Positions 35,778-45,995 of a DNA stretch of 64,000 nucleotides are shown piece after piece. Under the pieces are notes generated by a model. It was given only the letters and a program-made list of their open reading frames with translations, did not search any database and was not told the DNA's origin. Numbering within the stretch: position 1 is the first letter of the stretch; the number at the start of each line of letters is the position of its first letter. A program made the translations under genes and the position numbers. Source of the stretch: Bisporella sp. PMI_857 (Eukaryota; Ascomycota; Leotiomycetes; Helotiales; Helotiaceae); contig JAJSPD010000002.1 of the NCBI GenBank assembly GCA_021307315.1, positions 1,178,001-1,242,000 on the forward strand. The letters run 5' to 3'.

Positions 35778-37352
35778 ATGAGCCGCTCACTTTTTACTGC
35801 CGTGGCATTTGGGGCTTTGGTCATAGCCAATCCTATCCCTGATCCACAACTCTCTTTGCCTCCATTGATTCCATCCATCCCTGGTGTCACGGAGCCGATT
35901 GCTAGTAACGCTCCTCCTCTTCCTATCCTCCAACTTCCGACGCCTCCCCTACCTAGTCCGCCATTTACCCCGAGCAACATCAGACCAAAGAAGATTGGGT
36001 ACTTCTGGACCGGTGCAGGAGACAACATCCATGCTGGTAAGCTCTACTAAGTCCCCAAGGAAAGAAGTTTCTTGGAGTATTGACACTTGCTCTTCCAGAT
36101 TTCCTTGCCACATACAGTCTTGATGATGACACCTTCGGTACGCTGCTATGGGTAACGGATGTTCCTACTAGTGGAAACAGCCCACATCACTTGGGCACCA
36201 GTTTGGATGGTAAAACACTTGTCGGTGGTGGTCTTCTATCTCTCTTGAAGACGCAGGTAAGATCAACAAATGCCATATACTAGCGCCAGCTCACACATCT
36301 AGGATACGGCATACTACTTTGACACCACCAACCCATACCGTCCAACATTCAAGAAGAGCAACCGCGCAATCCTCTCATCTATTACAGATGAGATCCGCGC
36401 AAAACCAGATGGGTATGTGCTCCTCTTAACTTTTTTCTTCCACAATTAACAGCTTTGCAGAGGATTCTTGATCACCTATATGGGCTCCGCTGCCGGTACT
36501 AGCCCGGGCCGTCTTGTCGAGACAGACAACAACTTCAACATCATTGCCGAGCATCCCAAGCTCACCGATGTTCCATCCAACCTTAACATCCTCGGCGAGC
36601 AGTTTTCTCCCCATGGTCTCAGTGTCGACTGGGAGAAGAATCTCATTCTTACATCTGACTTCGTCGTCCCAGTCACCATCCTCAAGCCTACTCTGGGCAT
36701 CCAGAGAGCCAATACTCTCCGCCTCTGGAGGCTTTCGGACCGGTCCATTATCAGCACGATTACCATTCCCAACGGAGGAGGAATCCAAGACGTCAAATTC
36801 ATCCCCGGCAACAAGGACTCCGCTGCCATCGCAACAGCCGTCCATCTCGGTCAAATCTGGATCATCTACCCCTTCAGAACCAACCCTTCCACCGGCAAGC
36901 AAGGTGTTGCAGAGCTCCTTTACGATCTCGGACCAAAAGCCCGCGACACCGTTGCTATCTACACGGATCTCACAGCGGACGGAAAGTTCCTCTACGCAAC
37001 CCTCACAACAGCCAACCACATCGCCGCGCTCGACATCTCAAACCTCAACGAGGTCAAGCGTCTCGACGACCCAGATGAGGTGCAGCCTTCCATTGGCCCC
37101 CACTATATCAAGGTCACGCCTGATCAGAAACACATTGTTGTCACGGATTACTTCGTGCAGACCGGTGATATCGGTGTTATCAACACACCAGCAGACTACA
37201 AGGGTTTATACATCGACATCAACCCCAACGGCTCGTTGCACTTCAACCGTAGCATCAACTTCAGCAACGACTTCGCGAACCGTGGCGGCGCGAAGCCGCA
37301 TTCTGCTGTGGTATTTGATCTTACGGATCCTGCAAAGCCGATCTACTACTAA
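35778..37352 (+). CDS. Secreted selenium-binding-protein (SELENBP/methanethiol-oxidase) type beta-propeller
   Basis: Four exons (35778..36036, 36099..36256, 36303..36412, 36461..37352) encode 472 residues. The N-terminus MSRSLFTAVAFGALVIANPIP is a clear signal peptide. A Pro-rich linker of about 45 residues precedes the propeller. The fold is suggested by repeated blade-like segments (HGLSVDWEKNLILTSDFVVP, LTADGKFLYATL, PDQKHIVVTDYF). Candidate copper ligands as in methanethiol oxidase are visible: a His-His pair (about 116-117, in SPHHLGTS), then PHGLS, PHYIK and the late PHSAV. The usual cytosolic SELENBP Cys motif (CSSC) is absent. Known family members oxidise methanethiol to formaldehyde, sulfide and peroxide. 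A secreted fungal version with the same chemistry is inference; plain lactonase-type propeller remains an alternative. Confidence 0.8.
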
Positions 37353-38091
37353 GCGCAAGCTAAAGGTCACGCTAGCATTTGAAGACGGAATACAGCTTGG
37401 TATGGAATAGGGGGAAAAATAAGGGGAAGTAATGTTTGTTGAAAGACAGCTTGGTTCGTGATTCATCCAACATGTCTCATGCCTAAGTCATCTTTTGAGA
37501 TTTTTTTTCGCATGTTAGATATTTATGAATATGAGGCAGTGTTAGTAATGAAGAGCTGCATGATATTTTTCTTCAAGCTTCTGAATCCGTGAAACCTTGA
37601 CCCTCACCATGACGGCTGATCTCATCCTTCTCCTTGTACACTAAACGAAATGCACCTCGTTGGGCGGCGTCACCATTGCCACTTATTCTCCTTATTTTCT
37701 TCGCCGGCCCGCTGCCCTATCGCTTTGTAGAAAATATAGCATATTTCCAAGGCGGGTATCATCCACCCTGCGATATTTCCTACAGAGCTCCTTGATATAC
37801 AGTTACTCCACTACGAGCTACACGGACGAATAAAGACAAGGCGGAGGAGCTTCATCGACGGTTGGCCTACAAAACTAGTTAGTGGCTGTGTAGACGCTAA
37901 GATAAGCAAATCTAGGTTTGACTCCAAAGCAAACAAATGATTGAGAATAAAAACCAATTCAAGCAGATCTCACGTAGGCAGTAGCAAGCATAGTAATCCC
38001 ACGTATAAGTTTGATCAATGCTACGATCTTCGCTTTCCGGGTATCAAAATGTAGACTAACACCTATCGCTCCCTCTACCCGACCTCTCTAT
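37353..38091. other. Convergent intergenic region, 739 nt
   Basis: The 3' flanks of the SBP gene (plus) and SFC4 (minus). No gene is seen. Confidence 0.5.
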
Positions 38092-41000
38092 TTACAAAAC
38101 AAGCCACCTCTCTGTAATTGCCTTTGTTAACTCTAGATTCCCCACCGTTGAGTATATCGTCTGCAGGTTATAAGCCGCATCAACCACGAGCTCCTGTCTT
38201 AGCTCCACACCCAAACCCTCCGCTGTCTCAGTCTCCTCCAGTACCAATATGTAGTATGGTAGCGCCTGACCCGTGAGTCCCAACATATGATATGCTCTTG
38301 CTACATTATAGTGTGCCTCCTGTCGTTCCTCCACGTTCGGGGAGTATTTACGACTGTCATAATACTTGAGGAGGAACGTCATACCCTGAAGCAAGTAGCG
38401 TGCCTGGTCCTCAATGCGCCGATTAAGAATGAGGTGAAAAAAGGTAAGTGAGATGCTGAGGCAGACCATTGGATTATGTTCATCTAGGGCATGGCAACGA
38501 AACATATACTCTAAAGCAAGATCATAACTCTCGCTCGTGTACATGATATGAGCATAGAGCATCATAAGCGAGATATCAAGAGCATCGTCGTTCAACTTTC
38601 CGTTTGGCTTCATCTTCTTGACTTCCTGATCCATAGCCAGGATTTGACGGCGGACGTATTTCTTGATAGGTCCACCCATATACCACGAAAGTGGAGAGTG
38701 ACACATCTTGGAGACTGCGGCGAACATACGATAGGCATCAGTGGTGAATGCATACTCCTTCATGAAGGATTTTGAGACAAAATAGCAGGCTTGTTCATCC
38801 GCAGCATAGAGCGCACATGCACACCACACAATGTGAATCAAGAAGATATCTTCCCGAGACCGAGAGAAGACGGTTGAATCCCTAGCGGCTTCACACAGTT
38901 CATAAGACTCATCTCTATCTCCTATTTTGGCCAAGTACAGAGCATACTCCAGAAATATATCCAGCCATGACTTGAAATCAATGCCGCGAAAGTCCGATGG
39001 GAGGTTGTTCTGCATGGAGTAGGCTAGCGTAGCAGGGTATGCTGTTCCATCGACATTGCTATCAGTGGCCTTTTTGTAGGGATAGAAATTTCTGACAGAC
39101 CGAAACTCGTCTGTCAAGGTTTGGACAGCTTTGACCCACTTTGATATCGATTGCCTATCTCCATGGCTTACTCCTCTTCGTTCATTTAGGAAATTAGAGT
39201 AATGAGCATCTGCTTCCTTAGCCAATGCCTTTTCATTTCTGGCTCCATCCTCTTGCAGCCATTTCCGTTTTGCTCTGTTCGTCAATCGACCTCTGAAAGC
39301 TTGGCCATCGCTTGTTTGTGTAAACATTGCCTCGACTCCTGCAGATTCTGATGCATCCAAAGGCTTTATTCGACCCCGGCGACGTATTCGGGGAGGTTTA
39401 GGGGGGCCGTTCTTTATCATTGTAGCCTCAATTACAAAACGGTACGCATCATCATCTCGTTCCATTTCCAAACACATCTCCCCGAGCTCAATACGTGCCT
39501 CAATATTGAACTCCTCCATCTCAAGAACCTTTAAGTAGAACTGTTCCGCCTTAAACATGATTTTGCTGCCACGAAAGCATTGAGCCATTTTCATGTAGAG
39601 GAACACAGTCTGCTCCTCAGGGATCTTTTTCAACGGTCCATAGAAGGTCAAAGCACGCTGGAAAAGACCGGCCTCAAAAAGGAGATCGGCAATCTCGTAA
39701 TAGAACTCAGTATATGCCAAAACTTTCCCAGTCCCAGTTTTATCGCTGGGGTCCAACCACTCGAAATGTCTGAACGCCTCTTCGCGATTGCCCATTCCAA
39801 AGCGACATACTCCCAATTGGATGCGGAGGTGTATTGGAAGACTACTACCATATGAAGAGATATCGAACTTGTCTTCGACGAAACCGGATATTTTGGCACG
39901 TCTTTCACCATCCAAATCCCATTCACAATCATTAATAGTAACGTCTTCAAATATTGTCTCAGGTTCCCGCCCAACAAGCCAGCGAGCTTGATACTTCAGT
40001 TCCCGTACACCATCTTCATACTCATTAAGAGCAATATAAGATGATATGTATGTGACAAGGTCGTTCCAGTCAGGCATATCATCTTGATAGTTTGCAGGCT
40101 GCCTGAAATATGCAAATGCATCTTTGAGTAACTCTTTCAACTCTGCATGAGCAGTGACACCTTCATATGCCTCTGCCAGACCACGAATCACGTCTAGATC
40201 ATGAGGTTTCTGCTTGATAACCTTCTGGTATTCTATAACTGCACCTTTATAATTGCATTTCTGGATATTCATTCTAGCTTTTCCGTAATAGGCGTCAATG
40301 CAATTGGGTATAAGTCTAGCACACACCCTATAGCAGTGTTCTGCACCCTTGTAATCATGAACCTCCTCAAATTTCAAGGCAACGGAGAGCCAACTATCAG
40401 CGTGTTTTGGTCGAAGTTGAGCAGCTCCCAGGTAGGCTTGATTAGCCTTTTTGACATCACCAAGTTCCTGCCAAGCTGAGGCCAACATCGTCCAAGCCTC
40501 ATATGTCTCCGCATTGATACGAATGACTTCTGATATTACATTGATAGCGGTCTGGTAGTCTTCCTCCATGAAAGCTTCATTGGCTTTACTCAATCGAAGC
40601 TTGATATCTCCCGTAGGCTCAGCGGCTTTTCGAGGACCAGCACTGCCCTTCGGCGCACCTCGTTGCTTGCGACGTTTCGAACCAGCTCTTGGACCAAATC
40701 CAGGGACGTTGAAGGGCAAACCAAGGTCCGGCCGGCGATCATCAAGGGGAGCCAGAACAGACTCCTGAAGTCTGGCACTGGTAAAGAGCTCATCATCATC
40801 ATCCTCACTGTCTTCTCCATCCTCGGAATCGAACCCATCTTGTTCATCTTCATATCCGTCATCTTCATATTCGTCCTCACTATTGTCGGATGCTGCTCTG
40901 CTACCGAATCTGCGCTGCCGACTTTCATGCTCAAATTCGATCGTAGATTTGGCAAGTTGCTTTGTTGCATATTGCGAGGCTCCCGCGTTAAATGCTGCGC

Positions 41001-41517
41001 CACCATTTTGGTCTAATCTGTTTTGTCTCGACCACGAGTAATACTGCTCATGCTGAAGTTGTGTCTGAGCATCAAGTCGCTCGGGCGACTTCGATTTAGG
41101 AGGACGTCCTCGGCGTCGTCTCCGTTCTTGAGGTGGTGGATCATAAAATTGATTCGTCTTGAGAGGGCCGTCAAACTCATTCGTCTCGATCAGCTGCTCT
41201 TGGGGCGGACCATGGTGGAAGTAATAAGGCTGTGGGACCGAGTCTATAACTTCTTGTGCGCTATAATGTGATGCTGAATGGGGCGGGTCTGCTGCATACT
41301 GATTGTAGTTATAGTACCCGTAGTTTGCCTGCGAAGGGTGCCTTGGCTCGTCCATGGATTGCCCATTGTAAGTATTTGACCAATTAGCATCATGATATTG
41401 GTCATCCCATTGTACTTCTGTCTCATGGCCACTAGAAGGCTGGGTTTGAGGTTTGGGAAGGAGTGGCCTAGGGAGAAGTGGCTTCAAGAAACGATTATCA
41501 CTCATTTTGTCGCTCAC
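38092..41517 (-). CDS. sfc4: TFIIIC subunit Sfc4/Tfc4 (tau131, GTF3C3 homologue)
   Basis: A single uninterrupted frame of 1141 residues. A Gln/Pro/Tyr-rich N-terminus contains an AT-hook-like RRRRRGRPPKSKS near residue 135. A highly acidic segment (about 210-245) follows. Tandem TPR units begin at about residue 305 (KANEAFMEEDYQTAINVISEVIRINAE is the first). A second TPR array lies in the middle, and the C-terminus ends in AYNLQTIYSTVGNLELTKAITERWLVL-type sequence typical of Sfc4. The protein is the TFIIIC component that binds the A-box side of tRNA and 5S gene promoters and recruits Brf1/TFIIIB through its TPRs. It acts in the nucleus. Two Met codons near the start (residues 1 and 5) are both plausible. 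It is the longest intron-free gene here. Confidence 0.93.
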   Translation of the reverse strand: MSDKMSDNRFLKPLLPRPLLPKPQTQPSSGHETEVQWDDQYHDANWSNTYNGQSMDEPRHPSQANYGYYNYNQYAADPPHSASHYSAQEVIDSVPQPYYFHHGPPQEQLIETNEFDGPLKTNQFYDPPPQERRRRRGRPPKSKSPERLDAQTQLQHEQYYSWSRQNRLDQNGGAAFNAGASQYATKQLAKSTIEFEHESRQRRFGSRAASDNSEDEYEDDGYEDEQDGFDSEDGEDSEDDDDELFTSARLQESVLAPLDDRRPDLGLPFNVPGFGPRAGSKRRKQRGAPKGSAGPRKAAEPTGDIKLRLSKANEAFMEEDYQTAINVISEVIRINAETYEAWTMLASAWQELGDVKKANQAYLGAAQLRPKHADSWLSVALKFEEVHDYKGAEHCYRVCARLIPNCIDAYYGKARMNIQKCNYKGAVIEYQKVIKQKPHDLDVIRGLAEAYEGVTAHAELKELLKDAFAYFRQPANYQDDMPDWNDLVTYISSYIALNEYEDGVRELKYQARWLVGREPETIFEDVTINDCEWDLDGERRAKISGFVEDKFDISSYGSSLPIHLRIQLGVCRFGMGNREEAFRHFEWLDPSDKTGTGKVLAYTEFYYEIADLLFEAGLFQRALTFYGPLKKIPEEQTVFLYMKMAQCFRGSKIMFKAEQFYLKVLEMEEFNIEARIELGEMCLEMERDDDAYRFVIEATMIKNGPPKPPRIRRRGRIKPLDASESAGVEAMFTQTSDGQAFRGRLTNRAKRKWLQEDGARNEKALAKEADAHYSNFLNERRGVSHGDRQSISKWVKAVQTLTDEFRSVRNFYPYKKATDSNVDGTAYPATLAYSMQNNLPSDFRGIDFKSWLDIFLEYALYLAKIGDRDESYELCEAARDSTVFSRSREDIFLIHIVWCACALYAADEQACYFVSKSFMKEYAFTTDAYRMFAAVSKMCHSPLSWYMGGPIKKYVRRQILAMDQEVKKMKPNGKLNDDALDISLMMLYAHIMYTSESYDLALEYMFRCHALDEHNPMVCLSISLTFFHLILNRRIEDQARYLLQGMTFLLKYYDSRKYSPNVEERQEAHYNVARAYHMLGLTGQALPYYILVLEETETAEGLGVELRQELVVDAAYNLQTIYSTVGNLELTKAITERWLVL

Positions 41518-43185
41518 TTTGTTCGACTGGGTGGTCTTCTTGATCTGACTACGGCTGGTGGTTTATGACGATTGATCATTCTTGAGAATGAGGTTCGAGA
41601 GCTACGGATAGATCCGGATTGCGGATTGCTGAACTGCTTGGACAGTGAAGGCTGGGAGGGAAATGAGGTGAAGTGAGGTGAATATTTGATATTCCTCAGC
41701 CTTGCATGCCCCACCATCTAACGTATTATGCATTTCTCCCTGCCTAAATAACAAGGCCGTAATAAGCATGCTCGGATGAATGCAACACGTGACTTTGACA
41801 AGTTTCAGGGGTCTATTTACAGCTTGGCACTCAAGTAAACATACAACTGGGCATTTCTATAATTAAATGAGGTGTATAATTCAGCTTCGAAGTGCGACAA
41901 GTGCGACAAGTGCGAGAAGCTAGGAAGTATTATGCTAAAGCACGAGAATATAGACCTGATATAAATGAATAGATAATGATGACGTCGAAGGTAGGCCTTA
42001 CTTCAATATGGAAAATTTCATCAGCCTAAAAGTAACAGCTAATATCCGTAAACCCAAAAGGTTGAAAATTACCAAGCCTGGCAGGTATCAGTAAGTTTGG
42101 TGCACTGCTTCACGAGCAGCAAAAATCGGTACGGCCCCGTTTCAGAGTCTAGTTTTCTTTTACTTGCACTAAAGCTTTGATTATGAGACCAGGTACAAGC
42201 TTAAACGGAGAGCTAGTACATATATTAAGTTACAAAACTTTAATCCTTCATTTACAATTGTTCCTTCGAATGTTAGTTACTGCCTGGGTCGAGATTTGCG
42301 TGCATTAATTACAACGTCACCAGCAAGCAATACTTTCTGTTGAGCACTAGTGCTATATTAAATAGTGGTTTAGCTGTTCCGGCACTAAAACCCCACCAAA
42401 TCAAGGGATTGTACGGCATAAGGCTCACACACGGGACTACTGATATCGTGCCTCGTTGAGCAAACTGCACTCACAAGAGAACCTATTCGAGCTGCGAGTC
42501 CCGAATTCAGCATCGAGTTTCCGCATGATGAATCAGGTATCGAAGTACCGCAATAATCTAGAATTTATATGCCACTATTCCACTTCACAATTTAAGTATA
42601 ATAACATTCCACAGGGTTTAATTTCGGGGAGGGTGAGTAGGACGAAGGCAGCTGTAGTAGTCGCGAATAAAGTTTATCTGGTAGGACGTCAATATTGATT
42701 TATTTGTTCGCTTAACAGATTGGGCCAATCAGAGAGCTGCTTGATACCCGGAATCATTGTTCGTTACAGAAAACCATCCACGCTCCACGCAAATGAACCC
42801 AACAACTTAACCACACCAAACCGTTGCTAAATGTACCCGCAAACACACCCAGAGCAAAGATTTTTCCGTACATCGCATCATCTGGAACACTCACTCGCTA
42901 TCTTCCGACCTTCAACAGCCATTCACGAGAAGCCTGTCACCTCAGCCTTTCATCCAACACAAGGCAACTTCGAGCACTAAAGGACGCGACAATCAATCGC
43001 AACGTAGAAGGAACGCAGCAGATTGGCGGCAGACCCTATATCAGCGTTGACTGTGAGTTGAAAAGTTTATACCTCTCCCGTAAGTTATCCAGATAACACC
43101 CTACACCCCGCGGGAATTCCGGCCTTCGGTTGCGCCTGCTAATCAGTCGGAAAGACCCTTCAAAGGCAGCTTACACTGCGCAACA
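41518..43185. other. Divergent intergenic region, 1.67 kb
   Basis: Shared upstream region of SFC4 (minus) and the forkhead gene (plus). It includes a short direct repeat (gaagtgcgacaagtgcgaca, near 41890). No gene is supported. Confidence 0.5.
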
Positions 43186-45322
43186 ATGTCGTCAAAGCGC
43201 TCATCAAGGAATATCAGCCGGCGAGATCTCAATAAAGATGCAGATATAGTTGGCTCCTCTCCCTCTCGCCCAACCAAACGAAGACGAACCGTACGTCGAC
43301 ACCCCTCTTTTTTGTTGATTGTAAGCATCGCTAACACGAAGCTCTAGGCTGCCGAGCGTGTTGAGGAACCTGTCGCAGCACCAGCAGTTGAATCTGCTCC
43401 CCTCCCGATCGATCGCAGCGGGATCAATATGGATGATGACCAATTGGTTGTCGCAGTCTCGCAGATACTCCGCTTGCCTGAGTACCCAGTCATGGTCAGT
43501 ACCGAACATGCGAACGCCCTGCACCAGGAGAAGAATACAGTCGAAGCTTTCGCGAAGCTAGCCGGGAAGGAATGGACGTATTATATTAAAGATGTCAAGA
43601 ATTATATTGGTCGAAAACCTGTTGATCAGACTGATGAGGAAATTGCGTCTTACAAAAAGTTCCCGCTGCAAATCGACCTTGGTCCAAACAAGACAGTATC
43701 CAGATTTCACGCCTTACTCTCATTCGATAGGGAGCATCAGTGCTGGACAATAGTAGTCAATGGCCGAAATGGTGTCAAAGTAAATGGCAAGACTCTTCGA
43801 AAAGATGATGCAATGAAACTCGTTAGCGGCCATGTCCTCGAAATTGGTGGAGTGGAAATGATCTTTGTACTTCCCGACCCAGAAGGAAATGAGAAATACC
43901 TTAGTCTTGACAAACAGTATCTTCGCCGGGCCGGACTTATCCAAGAGGCTCCGGCTGGAGATGACACAACAAGTGATGAGGAGGCTGATGGAAGAATGGA
44001 CCTCATCAATTATCGTCGTCAAATTGCTCCGCAAGCACTGGCTCCTGCTCCCCCAAATTATCAGCGAGATAATTTGCGCCCTGGAACACCAGGATCCGCT
44101 CAATCCAGACCATCTCAGTCAATGGTCGGCAGATCACCTTATGCTAACGGCACGATGGTTATGAGTGACGACAACATTGACCTGAGTCTCGAGTCAAATC
44201 GCCACATTAAGCCCACAAAGAGCTATGCCACAATTATTTCTCAAGCAATCTTTTCAGCTCCAAATGAGAAGTTGACTCTTTCTGGTATCTATCAATTCAT
44301 CCAGAGCAAGTATGCATTTTATAGGCATCAGAACCCAGCGGGATGGCAGGTAAGTGTATTTCTTGCATATTTGTGGTAGTCTAGCGCTGATTTTTTAGAA
44401 CTCAATCCGACACAATCTCTCCCTAAACAAGGCCTTTATTAAAGTGGCTCGTACCACCGACGAACCCGGCAAGGGCATGAAGTGGACGATTAGCCCCGAC
44501 CACCGTGATGAAATGTTGAAGCTCTCGCAGAAAGGCGGACGTGGTGGACATCGTTCCTCGTCCGTGCCCAGCTCTCCTGCTGTTCCTGGGTATGTGAATC
44601 GATCTTCCACATATATTCCAAGTGGTGACCCTGGCGCGGCCATCAAGAACTCATCGCCTCCTGGCTCACCCCCTTTAAATTCCTATTCATCACGTCATGG
44701 ACCACATATCACACCTGTTCGAGGAGGGCACCTATTGACATCAAATCAAGACAACTCACCTGGTGATGGGAGTCCATTACCTCGCCCCCGCCGGGCTCTA
44801 GGCGCTGCATTCAGCCTCTCTGACAACAACCCGGGCTCTCCTACAGTTCTATCTTCGTCATACCAACAAGATGAAAATACCTCTTTCATCACTCCAGCTC
44901 CTCATCGTGTTCATCCTCGTCTAGTCCCACCTAGCACTGCCCAAAGGCCTAGCCAAGTCATGCCAACCAGTTCCCCTGCACCTTTCTGGAAGTATGCAGA
45001 TGCGGATGTTACTCCTATGAAAGGAGCATCGTTCGAGTCGAGTCCTATTAAGGATAGCAAGGCACATTCCTCCATCATTCCACCAAGTAGCAGTCCTCTT
45101 CCACACCGTGCTATAAGCCCAACCAGAAGTGGTACGCCTACGAAGCGGGATCTTCCAAAAGTAGAGGAAGAGCGTGATGAAGAGGAACAGCAGTTCGATC
45201 TGACCAAGTAAGTTAATATTATAAGTTTTTATAGTTTCAGCTAACATTATCTCAGGGGGTTTCAAAGCATTGGCTCATATCACGGAAGCAATGCGGCAAT
45301 TTCTCGTTCGAGTCGTTCTTGA
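43186..45322 (+). CDS. FHA-forkhead transcription factor (Fkh1/Fkh2 type)
   Basis: Four exons (43186..43290, 43348..44349, 44399..45207, 45256..45322) encode 660 residues. An FHA domain at about 95-205 has IGRKPVD, the phosphothreonine-binding core [12 protein letters not shown] and the [10 protein letters not shown] loop. The forkhead domain follows at about 300-385: [18 protein letters not shown], then [16 protein letters not shown] and the recognition helix [16 protein letters not shown]. An intron splits the forkhead right before that helix. The C-terminal third is Ser/Pro-rich with many SP/TP sites, consistent with CDK regulation. Fkh2-type factors drive the G2/M gene cluster with Mcm1 and Ndd1-like coactivators and influence origin timing. 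Combining FHA with forkhead is diagnostic of this class. The last exon adds only 22 residues. Confidence 0.94.
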
Positions 45323-45995
45323 TTTCTCATCACGCTAGTCCCTCCACAGGATGTTTCTCACTCGGCTTAGCACTTTCTCTCGTTCTCTGTTCAGTTTTGC
45401 TTTTCGGATATTACAAGTCATTTCTTGCATAGCGCTCAGGAGGGTCTATTTTATTGTACAAATACCCCTGGTGGTGTTTCTGCGGAGGTGCATTGTCGAG
45501 AATATATCTTCTCAGGGTGTTCCGGAAAGAGGCGTCTGTAATTTAAGGTGGACGGCTTTTATTTTTGTAGAACAATCTGGGATGGCGGACTTGCTATGGC
45601 GGATATTACGTTGGCTTTTTAACGTGACTCTATTACGTAGCTTTTACGGTAAACCTTGAGTACGATCCCTATTGTGTTTATGGGCCTCAAATGTGAGTCT
45701 AACATGATCTGGAGGGAAGAGTTGTATTTTCATACTATAGCATAATGATGCATCACATCTAACCAACCAAACCGACTAATATACAGTATATGCAATACAG
45801 GAACAAAATTAAACGCATCATCAACTCGGCCGTGGGAGTGGATCAGGTCATAATGTACAACCTCAGAGAGTCTAACTCCACCCAATGCCTTCCGTACCTT
45901 TTGTCTACTTTTGTTCTCCCCTGTTCGTCCCCTTCCGTTTAAGTATACCAGGATAGCACCATATATGAGATGAGATGAGATGGTATAGAATACAT
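45323..45995. other. Convergent intergenic region, 673 nt
   Basis: The 3' flanks of the forkhead gene and CLU1. Only one 102-codon unsupported open frame is present. Confidence 0.5.

Noticed and set aside
36514..37410. 298-codon Ser/Thr-rich plus frame
   Set aside because: It overlaps the last exon of the secreted SBP gene in another frame and is low-complexity shadow.
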